Below, piece after piece: positions 55,216 to 64,000 of a stretch of 64,000 nucleotides of DNA (within the stretch, counting starts at the first letter, position 1; each line of letters begins with the position of its first letter). The notes under the pieces were generated by a model. It made no database searches. It was not told the DNA's origin and saw nothing but the letters and a program-made list of their open reading frames with translations. This DNA is from Neoarius graeffei (lineage: Eukaryota > Chordata > Actinopteri > Siluriformes > Ariidae): the NCBI RefSeq assembly GCF_027579695.1, contig NC_083574.1:43648059-43712058 (forward strand), written 5' to 3'. A program made the position numbers and the translations under genes.

Positions 55216-55775
55216 AAATATTGATGCTCTCATCACATAACGTATCTCATCTCATTATCTCTAGCCGCTTTATCCTGTTCTGCAGGGTCGCAGGCAAGCT
55301 GGAGCCTATCCCAGCTGACTACAGGCGAAAGGCGGGGTACATCCTGGACAAGTCGCCAGGTCATCACAGGGCCGATACATAGACACAGACAACCATTCAC
55401 ACTCACATTCACACCTACGGTCAATTTAGAGTCGCCAGTTAACCTAACCTGCATGTCTTTGGACTGTGGGGGAAACCGGAGCACCCAGAGGAAACCCACG
55501 CAGACACGGGGAGAACATGCAAACTCCGCACAGAAAGGCCCTCGCCGGCCACTGGGCTTGAACCCGGACCTTCTTGCTGTGAGGTGACAGCGCTAACCAC
55601 TACACCACCGTGCCGCCCGCATAATGTATCATGAATACAAAGTTATGTTGAACATTCAGGAAAAAGCAAACAGATGGCAACATAACAATATCCTCATCAG
55701 TCTGTTTGCTTTTTCCTGAATGTTCAATATCACTTTGTGTTCATGATCCATTATGTTATGATAGCATGGATAATA
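55216..55775. mobile_element. Fold-back element split by a SINE
   Basis: The left arm (ATTGATGCTCTCATCACATAA before the SINE, TGTATCATGAATACAAAGTT and AACATTCAGGAAAAAGCAAACAG after it) pairs with the right arm (CTGTTTGCTTTTTCCTGAATGTT ... TTATGTTATGATAGCATGGAT). Without the SINE it is a roughly 185-bp near-perfect hairpin. Confidence 0.75.
55247..55619 (-). mobile_element. tRNA-headed SINE inside a fold-back
   Basis: CATAACGTATC (55236-55246) and CATAATGTATC (55620-55630) form an 11-bp TSD with one change. Near full-length, minus strand. Confidence 0.9.
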
Positions 55776-55821
55776 AATTGTTTTGTTTGGAATTGAATTA
55801 CTGACAGAAAACTCAACTTTG

Positions 55822-56897
55822 GGGTGGCACGGTGGTGTAGTGGTTAGCGCTGTCGCCTTACAGCAAGAAGGTCCGGGTTCGAGCCCCGTGGCCGGCGAGG
55901 GCCTTTCTGTGTGGAGTTTGCATGTTCTCCCCGTGTCTGCGTGGGTTTCCTCCGGGTGCTCCGGTTTCCCCCACAGTCCAAAGACATGCAGGTTAGGTTA
56001 ACTGGCGACTCTAAATTGACCGTAGGTGTGAATGTGAGTGTGAATGGTTGTCTGTGTCTATGGTGGGGTTTACATTAGACCGTATCAGCGGATCATCAGA
56101 TTCACGTTTTTAAAACGATTAGCGTGCACACAGCAACACCAATACACGATTCGCGTGCACACAGCAACACCAATACACGGATACGCTCGGCTCCGCAGGC
56201 ATCCTGCGCTCCAAATCACTCCGCCCTGAACAGCGAGTGCCCTCTGGAGGGTGCGCACTCCGGCCCTGCGCAGGTCACAGAGCGCACGAGTATAGCGCAC
56301 GAGCAGTGATTCGGGACTGAGCCGCTGTGTGTGTGATCCCAGCGCATATCACTTACCACTTGCAAGTGGAAGGATGGCAAGCCTAAAGACAATCATAACT
56401 ACACAATGGGCAGTATTTGCATCAGTATTTGCAGTATTTTCATACTTTTATACTCTTTAATGAAAGGTGATACAAGGCGGAAGTCCGCGCCGTTTTTCAG
56501 CAGTCGCGTCACATGACCAACGCCAGCGAATCAGGAAGGTGGATGTCACAGTGACGTTGTCCAATGACGATGCCAGCTAGAGCTCAGCACAGCGTATCCG
56601 CGTATTCTCAATGTTTACACAGCACCGGACCAGACACGATCTGGATTGAATACGTGAACCCTGGCGGATTCCCGTTTCCCGGCGTTTCCAGGCGGTTTAA
56701 TGTAAACGGACAGTGCATCCGTGAAGAAAACGAGACAGATACGGTCTAATGTAAACTTGGCCTATGTGTCAGCCCTGTGATGACCTGGCGACTTGTCCAG
56801 GGTGTACCCCGCCTTTCGCCCGTAGTCAGCTGGGATAGGCTCCAGCTTGCCTGCGACCCTGTAGAACAGGATCGGCTAGAGATAATGAGATGAGATG
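55822..56897 (+). mobile_element. SINE opened by a PIF/Harbinger-like element
   Basis: TSD AAACTCAACTTTG at 55809-55821 and 56898-56910. Pieces are 55822-56061 and 56763-56897. The break is in GTGTCTATGTGTC. Confidence 0.94.
56062..56762 (+). mobile_element. PIF/Harbinger-like element, copy 2
   Basis: The ends GGTGGGGTTTACATTAGACC and GGCCAAGTTTACATTAGACC (inverted) flank 701 bp. TAT is duplicated (56059-56061, 56763-56765). Sister of 17725-18433, but the middle (56380-56520) differs. After the shared ATG at 56374 the frame is a short hydrophobic stretch, MASLKTIITTQWAVFASVFA, then a stop near 56458. Confidence 0.88.
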
Positions 56898-56910
56898 AAA
56901 CTCAACTTTG

Positions 56911-57714
56911 ATCAAAGTACGATCATCATTTTTGCCAGAATTCAACTGCAGTGACTTCCAAGGAGTTTTCCCAGAACTCCACACATGGATTTTCTTTTTT
57001 TTTTTTTTTGTAGTGTTTAAAAAAAAAAAATTATTTATTTAAATTTTTTTGAGAGTTGTAGGTTGACATTGTTCTTCTGGAATTCACTTTTTTATTTATA
57101 GGTAATTACCATGATGACTGCATGGTCATTATGTTTTCCACTTATTACTGACTGTAAATAGTAAGAAGACTTTTCCCAAGTATCCGTATTAAAGTATTAT
57201 TTAAAGCCATCTTTGTTTATGACAAATTAAAATGTAATTATCTGGGATTTTTTTAAAACATGTACTCAAAGGCAATATGTCAAGGGCCAGGACAAATCGG
57301 CTCAGAGACAGATATACAGATTAGTTTTAACATTGCAAATTTTTTCTTATAATATGTGGTTCAACTTTCTTGTTCCATGTGGGTTTTACACAGGACTCAC
57401 TCTTTTTATATACGTTGGAGGAAAACAAAAGAAACGAAGTATAATGAAAATACATACATAAATATAATCGGCTACTTATACAAACACTTCGGCACTATAA
57501 CCAAAGTGACACCTCTGCTTCTGGCTCGTCCACTATAAAGGCAGTGGTGCTATATCACACCTGCTGTCTGCAGGAGCTCCGACAATATGTAAGAACACAA
57601 CCATAAACATCTAGGAAGGTAGGAAAATACTCATTAATAGAAACAAACACCTAAGTTAACATTAGCACAACTCTGAATTTGTTGTAAGATGGAAAAAAAC
57701 AAACCCCCCCCCCA
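56911..57714. other. Unique AT-rich non-coding DNA
   Basis: Contains T and A runs at 56991-57050 and a poly-C at 57705-57713. No gene recognised. Confidence 0.45.
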
Positions 57715-57960
57715 GATGTTCCACTCTCAGAGAATAAAGTACATTATTGTACTTTTCAAGGTACAGCAGCTTGTCACTGGGACAGTACCATCTAAGGTAC
57801 TTATTTGTACCCTTTATGTACTGTTTGGGAACATGTATGTACCTTTTTGGCCCTAAAAAGGTACACACAGTTACCTTGAGGTCCAATAATGAGCCCTAGA
57901 GAGTACATTAGTGTAGATTGTACCTCGGGGGACAGAGATATTGCTGTCTTGCTGAATATA
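57715..57960. repeat. GGTACC-rich dispersed repeat
   Basis: Dense in GTAC words: AAGTACATTATTGTACTTTTCAAGGTAC, GTACCTTTTTGGCCCTAAAAAGGTAC (a near-palindrome around 57840-57865) and GTACCTCGGGGGAC. This is a pattern I have seen in fish interspersed repeats. Class unknown. Confidence 0.45.
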
Positions 57961-58849
57961 AACACTGCTGCCAGAGATGTGGGATTTGTGGGATTTCAAA
58001 ACAGAAATGTGTCATAGCCCTGAGTGCAAGTAACCCATTCAGTTTTTGGTGTCCATCATTAGTTATTCATATTTAATCATTTCATAATGTCAAAACATTT
58101 GAACCAACAAAGTCTTACTGTCAATCATAATATCTAAATCCCATTCAAAAGCTTATATTCACACCCCAAAATTTCTGCAGTAAGCTTCCTCATGAAACGC
58201 TTTAACCATGTCTTTGACTTTTTTTTTTCTTTTTAACTGTGCTATAAATCCACAGACCTGTTTTAACATCAAATGATCGACTCATAAATGGGCTGGTAAT
58301 TTAACTGCAGTCAGGAATACAGAACACTTGCGTGTTTCCTTACTGGATCATTATATCACTCATGGAGCCCTTGCACTGGGAATGACTCTCATTCTGCTAT
58401 TAACCCTGAGCATACACACTGGCATATGGACTGTATTTCACCCTACACTGGTTGCTTTTATCACACAGGTGACTGAGTGTGTGCAGGTTGATGTGCCTTC
58501 TGTTTTCTCTAGTTCTATTCTGTTCTCACCTGATGGACTAGCTGTGTTTGGATGCGACTGTTAATGAGACAGAACTCAATGATCACCAAAGGCATTGTCC
58601 ACCTCTCAGCAACAGACCAGCAAACCTGGGATGTCAAGGGAAAGTCATGTAACTGCATCTCTGTGTTGACTGAAAGCAAGTTAAATAAACAGAAAGAGGG
58701 CGTGAAGGGTAAGATGGAAATGTTTAATAGCTTGATAGTGTTCACCACCACAGTATGATGACAAATGAAATGTTTTTATTTAAACATTTCATTGATTAAA
58801 ATGTTCCTGTCAACAATTATCAACAAAGTAAAAAAAAAAAAGAAGACAG
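57961..58849. other. Unique non-coding DNA
   Basis: No gene or repeat recognised. Confidence 0.4.
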
Positions 58850-59878
58850 AGTCATCTATGTCCCCCGCCTTATATACCAAGTTTCAAGATATTATTTGTC
58901 ACATTTTTCCAGTTCTGCTGCAGGAAACCAACCCTACCTCTTTACACTGACCTCAGCAGCCCATGGCATAAACCCACCGGACCTTTGGTCCAGCTGAGCT
59001 AAAAAGTCAAATTTCTCACATTTCTTAGTATCAGAAGGCACATATACATTACTTAATCAACACATATACCAACTTTCAAGACCATAACACTCATAATTTT
59101 CAAGTTCTGCTCCGGAAACAAAGCCTACCCTAAAACTAACCTGAGAGACTAAGTCTGAAATTGCTTCCATGGAAACATGAAAAAATTAAAATTTATCAAA
59201 TTTCTTAGTATGAAAAGGCACATCTACATCACCGTGTTAACATGTATACCAAGTTTCAAATCTGTATCACGAATGGTTTTGGATATATGCTCCGGAAATG
59301 AACATTGCTCTTAGAAACCAGGGCTTTGAACCGGAATTTTTTTCCTATTGGTTCGTTCCGAACAGAAACGGAATTTTAACGTTTCCGGTTTTGGGTTCCA
59401 CCATTAAATAGACGTTCCCGAACTGGTTAGAACAAAAAAAATTTCATTCCCGGAACGGTTAATTACGTTCCCTGTCAGCTGTTTAACAAATGGCTATAAA
59501 ATTATGTCTCTGTCTCATCCAGCTTAAGCCAAATGTAGGCTAATTCTATTACAGCCTTCATTAAATAAGACAAGAAATAATTCAAAACAATTATTATTTC
59601 AAATGTTGGTGATTTGGATTCTCAGTATGTCTTCCCATCTACACAAACAGAAAAAGTGCCAAAAATGAAAGATAATTCGTTTAGTGTGTTACCAAAGGCT
59701 AGTCAGGCCCTATAGAGGGCTACCGCATGACGTCACCGCGCCGCGAGATTTTGTTAGGTGCCATATTGGAAGACCAAGTACACATCTATGCAAGTACATA
59801 CATACATAAAACAAACTACACCTGAAATGTAGCCAGGGCCGGTTCTGCCCTAATCTGGACCCGGGTGCAACATCGCGC

Positions 59879-59910
<32 letters not shown>

Positions 59911-60860
59911 AACACCAGTCTAAATCAGGACAACATCACATAACTATAAACATTTTATATCAACTATTTTAAATAAATGGGCTATAATAAATAAGCCTGC
60001 AGGCAGCCATGGCGGGCTGCCTTAAAAAGTAACCATTTGTCCTACCTTAAAACTCGTTTTGCATTTTCTGCCTCCTTTTTTGTATTTTCGACCCTCCGTT
60101 TATTTTCTTTCCTTTTCTGAAAACCCGATTTGTGTCCAGACATTTTGTTCTGCTACCAACGAACTAACTCGTCAGGTCTCGTCTCTCGAGCCCGCGATGA
60201 TTCCCGTGGGAAGGGCAACAATTGATACATTTTTACAAACAGCCAATAAACAGCCAATAGGGAGGTTGCAACGTTCAGGCTCTTCTTTGCTCAGACACTC
60301 AGTAATGCACTTACTCACTAGTAGTCCACCTTCCCGCTCTCTCCATTCAATCAGCGAACGTCACACAGGAAGTGAACCCCAGCGGGTCATAGAAACTTGC
60401 GCAGGAGAAGAATGTCTATTTGTAGGCTACAGAAACTTTGAGGAACGAAATAAAAACCGGTATTAACCGGTTACCATTATTTTTAATAAGCGTTTCTGTT
60501 CCGGAACATAAAAAATAATAAAGTTTCTGGTTTTGTTTCTGTTCCATGTGAAATAGAAAAAGTTCCCGGTTTTCGTTCCTTGAACCGGTTCAAAGCCCTG
60601 TTAGAAACTAAGTCAAAATCTATTTTTTATGTAAAAATTTGAAAAATACTTTAAAAAAAAAAATCCAAAATAGCAAAAGGCACCAGTTCATATGTTGTTT
60701 GATATGTATACAAAATTTCATGAAGATATCTTCAGTGGTTTTAAAGGTATGGCCTGGAAACGAAAACGTGACCGGACGGATGGATGGATGGACGGGCGGA
60801 TGGACTGATGGACAGAATCTGTTTCAAACAAAGTTTGGCGGGGGATAAAAATAAGGATAC
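58850..60860 (+). repeat. Segmented interspersed repeat, four-unit copy split by a hAT
   Basis: Units begin near 58873, 59068, 59246 and 60708 with AT(A/G)TATACCAAGTTTCAA-like words, followed by CTGCTCCGGAAA and TTCTTAGTAT..GGCAC. The last unit ends in a (GGAY)n tract and GGGGGATAAAAAT. This end matches the inverse left end of the repeat at 7990-8445. A hAT element interrupts it at 59319. Confidence 0.65.
59319..60600. mobile_element. Non-autonomous hAT-type element, 1282 bp
   Basis: Perfect 8-bp duplication TTAGAAAC (59311-59318, 60601-60608) and identical 16-bp ends CAGGGCTTTGAACCGG. Subterminal GGTTC / CCGGAAC words are repeated. The interior has a poly-C/poly-A tract at 59881-59911 and a 135-codon frame (60059) with no domain. 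Confidence 0.95.
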
Positions 60861-61660
60861 TAGAAAAGGCTACTTCTGCTGGACCATCATCGAACACAGC
60901 ATATTTTTTCATGCCACAAGGGTATTAGATCTGAGATGCTCACATCAGATGAAGTAATGTGGATGGATGGTCTTTTACATGTCCATGGAATGGAACACGT
61001 TGAGGACACTGTGCTGGTGCTGCAGGCGCTGTGGTTGCTGCTGGCACCAGTTGGACTTTGTGAGCCCTGAGACATTGTGCTGATGGCGTCTGAATGGCTT
61101 TGACCACTAGCAGTCATACAGGAAGGTGAAGATGTTATCCCTCCAAGTGTCACACCGCCAAGTCTATGTGAATTGTAGCGAGTTTCTGTAGTTGGTAATT
61201 TTCTATATGGCAGGGAAGCTACCCCAGTGCACAACCCCCAACTTGGTGGACCAGTAACCAATGGCATGTTAGGTTTTTTGGTTGTTGTTTTTTTTTTTTT
61301 TGAGGGGGGGAGGGGTCTCCCCTAGATCTGCTGTGTTCTGCAAAGCCAGGGGGGCCCACATGGAGGCACAGCGGATGGTCTTCAACATGTGAGAGGCAAG
61401 CTGGTGTGACTACTTGATGTTAAATTGGCCATATTGTTGACCTTCACATGACGCTGGATATGGAGAAACCATTCTGGGACGCCAAGATGTAGTAAGGCCA
61501 GACCAGAAAGGTGCTAATCCTCCAGTGATCCAGTAAGGAGTAGGGTGCCTTTTTTTCTGGATTCTGTAACTAATATCCCAGACATAAAATCTGCTTGTCC
61601 GGGTGCTTGAGCTACTCATTTTCCCACCCTTGTTCATTATTGCTAAGAACAAGCAAGCTA
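60861..61660. other. Possible relic of an unidentified element
   Basis: A minus-strand frame at 60887-61267 is rich in Ser and Thr and has no domain I know. The stretch at 61560-61620 shares a segment with 36678-36727, so this area probably belongs to a dispersed element. A T/G run lies at 61285-61312. Confidence 0.3.
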
Positions 61661-63310
61661 GCTAAATAAGTGTTGAAAAGGCAGCCACTAATTCTTCACT
61701 AAATAACTAGTTTGCTAAATATCAGGGGTTATATTTTAAAAGAAATGATATCAGACAACACTGTTATAAGTGTGATTAATATTTTAATTAAATAATTGAC
61801 ATAACTTAAAAACATGAAGATAACTAGGTGTGAACAGAATATTTAACGTTTTCGTATGTTCATATGTGTTGTCATGTTCCACATAATAACTGCAATAGTG
61901 ATGTGTCAATTCTTGGAGGACGACTCCAGACTCTTGGACGTTTGAGGTTAAGAAAAGGTGACCTTGACCTTTTTTGCACTGAAGTGGCTTCACGGTAGAT
62001 TATAGTTGCTACCAAATTCAGTTGTCTATTCCGAATGTCCAATTTGTGCTGTATATATTATGACTTTAGATGCAATGTGAAAAGGATTGACATTTTGACT
62101 ATCATTTCATGATTGTATTTAAATTGATTATGTGCTATAATTTTGATATCAGAGCTTGCTCATTCACTCCATAAAGCCCGACATCAATAGCTATAATCGC
62201 ATTTAAGCCTGAGTGGCTGCTTTCTGTAAGCTAAAATAAAAATAAGCGTGCTGGTATGTGAAGAAGCCATTTCCAGACAATGGAAAGTGCCTGGATTAGG
62301 ATAGATCAAGTCAAGGGGCTATACTGCCAACTGGCCACCAGTTCACTCATTTAATTTATGCAGAAAATGGCATCTTGTCATATTAGCTGTCTTCTGGATT
62401 TATGACTGAAACAAACTGAAGTAATCATGTTTAGAAGGCCATGTGTCCTTTCTTTATTTTGTCCTTCACTTTACGTTACTGCGTTGTATGATCGTGTGTA
62501 TGCTGACTCAGAGAGAAAGGGAGAGAAGCCAGGCCCTGCCTTGTGGTTGAGCTGTAATTGACGCATAGCAGGCAGCACTGTGGTTCAGTGCAGGTCTGTG
62601 ATGGGCATGGGAATACTTAACAGCCCTTAAGAAAAGAAAAATAAAAGACATAAAGTACAGAACTTCACCAACACAAAGCTGAGCAGCAGCTGCAGCCTGG
62701 ACCTGTTTCCTGTCCATTCATGTAGCATGAGTTCATGGAGTGGCACCTCAGCCTGCACTGCTCTGGTTTGGCCATTACAGTCCATTAGAGTACACTGTAC
62801 ATTACACTGGGCAATTTAACCACAGACAAAGTGGTGTGCAAATGTATCCCAAATGTCCGAGTAACAGCACTAAGCACTAAAACCTTACCTTATGTTAAGC
62901 GCTGATGCATATTCACCCCTTAGCCCTTCACCTCTACCTACAGCCATTGGCACTAATGCTATAGAGAAGAGAATTTACTGGTGCCTGTTGGGTTTTTGTA
63001 TTTCCGAAGCATGAATGTTATTTGCATTTAACACTTAATAGTGTGATTGAGCTTGTATTTGAGCATTAAAATTTTCCCAGAAGGGAAGGGCTGATCTCAG
63101 ATCGGTGGTGCAGTAAATCCGGCTGATATACTGTAAAAGCCTTTGTTTTAGATACTGTTCAGTTTGTAGCATAGAAACAGTGTTGGTAAAAGTACCAAAA
63201 TCTTGAATCGAGTCATTATTAAACTACATTTCTAAATAAAAATTCAGGTAAACATTAGAGTACAGTATCCAATTCTTCACTCAAGTTAACACAGAAAGTA
63301 GAAACTCAAT
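61661..63310. other. Unique non-coding DNA
   Basis: About 1.6 kb without a recognisable repeat or gene, the longest quiet stretch near the right edge. Confidence 0.5.
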
Positions 63311-63314
63311 CTTA

Positions 63315-63480
63315 TCTATATAATAAGGGACAAGGTTTGTTTGTTTGTTTGTTTGTTTGTTTGTTTGTCTTGAGCTACCATCACCATTTCTCAACGGATT
63401 TTCACCAAATTTGGCAAGTAAGTCTGGGGATGACCCAGAATTTTGCAGATATAAACAAAATTCATGTACGGGCCCCAGGG
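63315..63480 (+). repeat. (GTTT)n tract within a possible Helitron 5' end
   Basis: TCTATATAATAAG after an A, followed by (TTTG)n at 63334-63368 and ATTTCTCAACGGATTTTCACC. The TCTATATAATAAG start resembles Helitron 5' ends. No 3' end (hairpin plus CTRR) was found. Confidence 0.3.
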
Positions 63481-63484
63481 AGGT

Positions 63485-64000
63485 CAAGTTTATTTCTATC
63501 TTGCTTTTAACAATGGACATTGTCGCAAAGCAGCTTTACAGAATTTGAATGACTTTAAACATAAGCTAATTTTATCCCTAATCTATCCCCAATGAGCAAG
63601 CCTGTGGCGACAGTGGCAAGGGAAAAACTCCCTCAACGACATGAGGAAGAAACCTCGAGAGGAACCAGACTCTAAAGGGAACCCATCCTCATTTGGGCAA
63701 CAACAGATAACATGATTATAACATTAACAGTTTTAACATGAAGTCTGTTTCGTTGATGTTATAACTCCTTCATTGATGGAAACTTGAGTGCAAAACTGTT
63801 CATGACAACTGCAGTCCTAAAGTTAGCAAGTCAACTGTAGTCCTCAGCCATAAGAGCATTACTGTAAGTGTCCAGAATATCTTCCAAGTGTGACTTTCAA
63901 CTGTCCATATGGGGCCGTCTTCCACAGGAGCGATGTAATGAGACTCCAGCTGGACGTAGGGCATCAGGATGGATCAGGCAGGTCCAAAGAGCAGAAGAGG
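63485..64000 (-). repeat. Interspersed repeat, minus-strand copy
   Basis: Inverse of the family at 26255-26765: GCAAAGCAGCTTTACAG, GGCAAGGGAAAAACTCCCTC, GAAACCTCGAGAGGAACCAG, GGGAACCCATCCTC. It runs off the window edge. Confidence 0.65.

Noticed and set aside
60887..61267. 126-codon Ser/Thr-rich minus-strand frame as a host exon
   Set aside because: No domain or splice signals, and a neighbouring segment is repeated at 36678-36727, so an old mobile element is more likely.

Overview
The window looks like AT-rich, non-coding DNA from a teleost fish. The signs are several Tc1-like transposon families, a tRNA-headed SINE with an ATGAG-type tail, RTE and L2/Rex-type LINE ends, hAT and PIF/Harbinger-like elements, solo LTRs and long (AT)n, (GT)n and (ATT)n tracts. 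An ostariophysan or catfish origin is my impression from the SINE and Tc1 families and is not proven. I found no host protein-coding gene that I can name. The nearest candidates are single exons: a THAP-domain exon near 22 kb and two GC-richer segments near 2.6-2.9 kb and 40.3-40.4 kb that end in good splice donors.

By the coordinates listed here, more than half of the window is mobile-element DNA. Many elements could be bounded to the base from their target-site duplications (TSDs). At least seven hAT-type elements have 8-bp TSDs (9957, 18859, 23306, 35305, 38072, 50721, 59319). A group with 3-bp duplications resembles PIF/Harbinger MITEs (15638, 17725, 26998, 32784, 33509, 51910, 56062). 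Tc1/mariner elements have TA duplications (817, 5535, 47264, plus degraded ones at 4430, 11971 and 46376). There are a piggyBac-like TTAA hairpin (51001), a long fold-back (49728), a solo LTR with a 5-bp TSD (30095), a 5'-truncated RTE LINE with a 17-bp TSD (44862), and about a dozen SINE copies, most with 10-20 bp TSDs.

Layout: 0-9 kb holds a deleted Tc1, a SINE trimer, a degenerate array split by Tc1 DNA, and an apparently intact Tc1 transposase on the minus strand (5751-6764). 9.5-18.5 kb holds a LINE split by a hAT, a frameshifted Tc1, SINEs and two Harbinger-like elements. 18.8-30 kb holds a large hAT, the THAP exon, a hAT with a nested SINE, a 1.5-kb TA-flanked element carrying a first-exon-like ORF, and a roughly 680-bp family present twice in opposite orientation. 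30-40 kb holds LTRs and two SINEs opened by later DNA transposons, one carrying a Myb/SANT-like exon and one a hAT transposase relic. 41.6-49 kb holds a tandem dimer of a 741-bp unit, an RTE end and a rearranged Tc1 cluster. 49.7-64 kb holds fold-backs, nested hATs, a purine/pyrimidine-patterned minisatellite near 55 kb and segmented interspersed repeats.

The main interest is the layered insertion record, where a younger element interrupts an older one at a defined target, and several non-autonomous elements that keep first-exon-like ORFs ending at splice donors. I did not see a clearly new functional system. The best candidates for something under-described are the paired exon-bearing repeat at 34.6 and 54 kb, the 741-bp dimer, the LTR with a tRNA-like module, and the 55-kb array.
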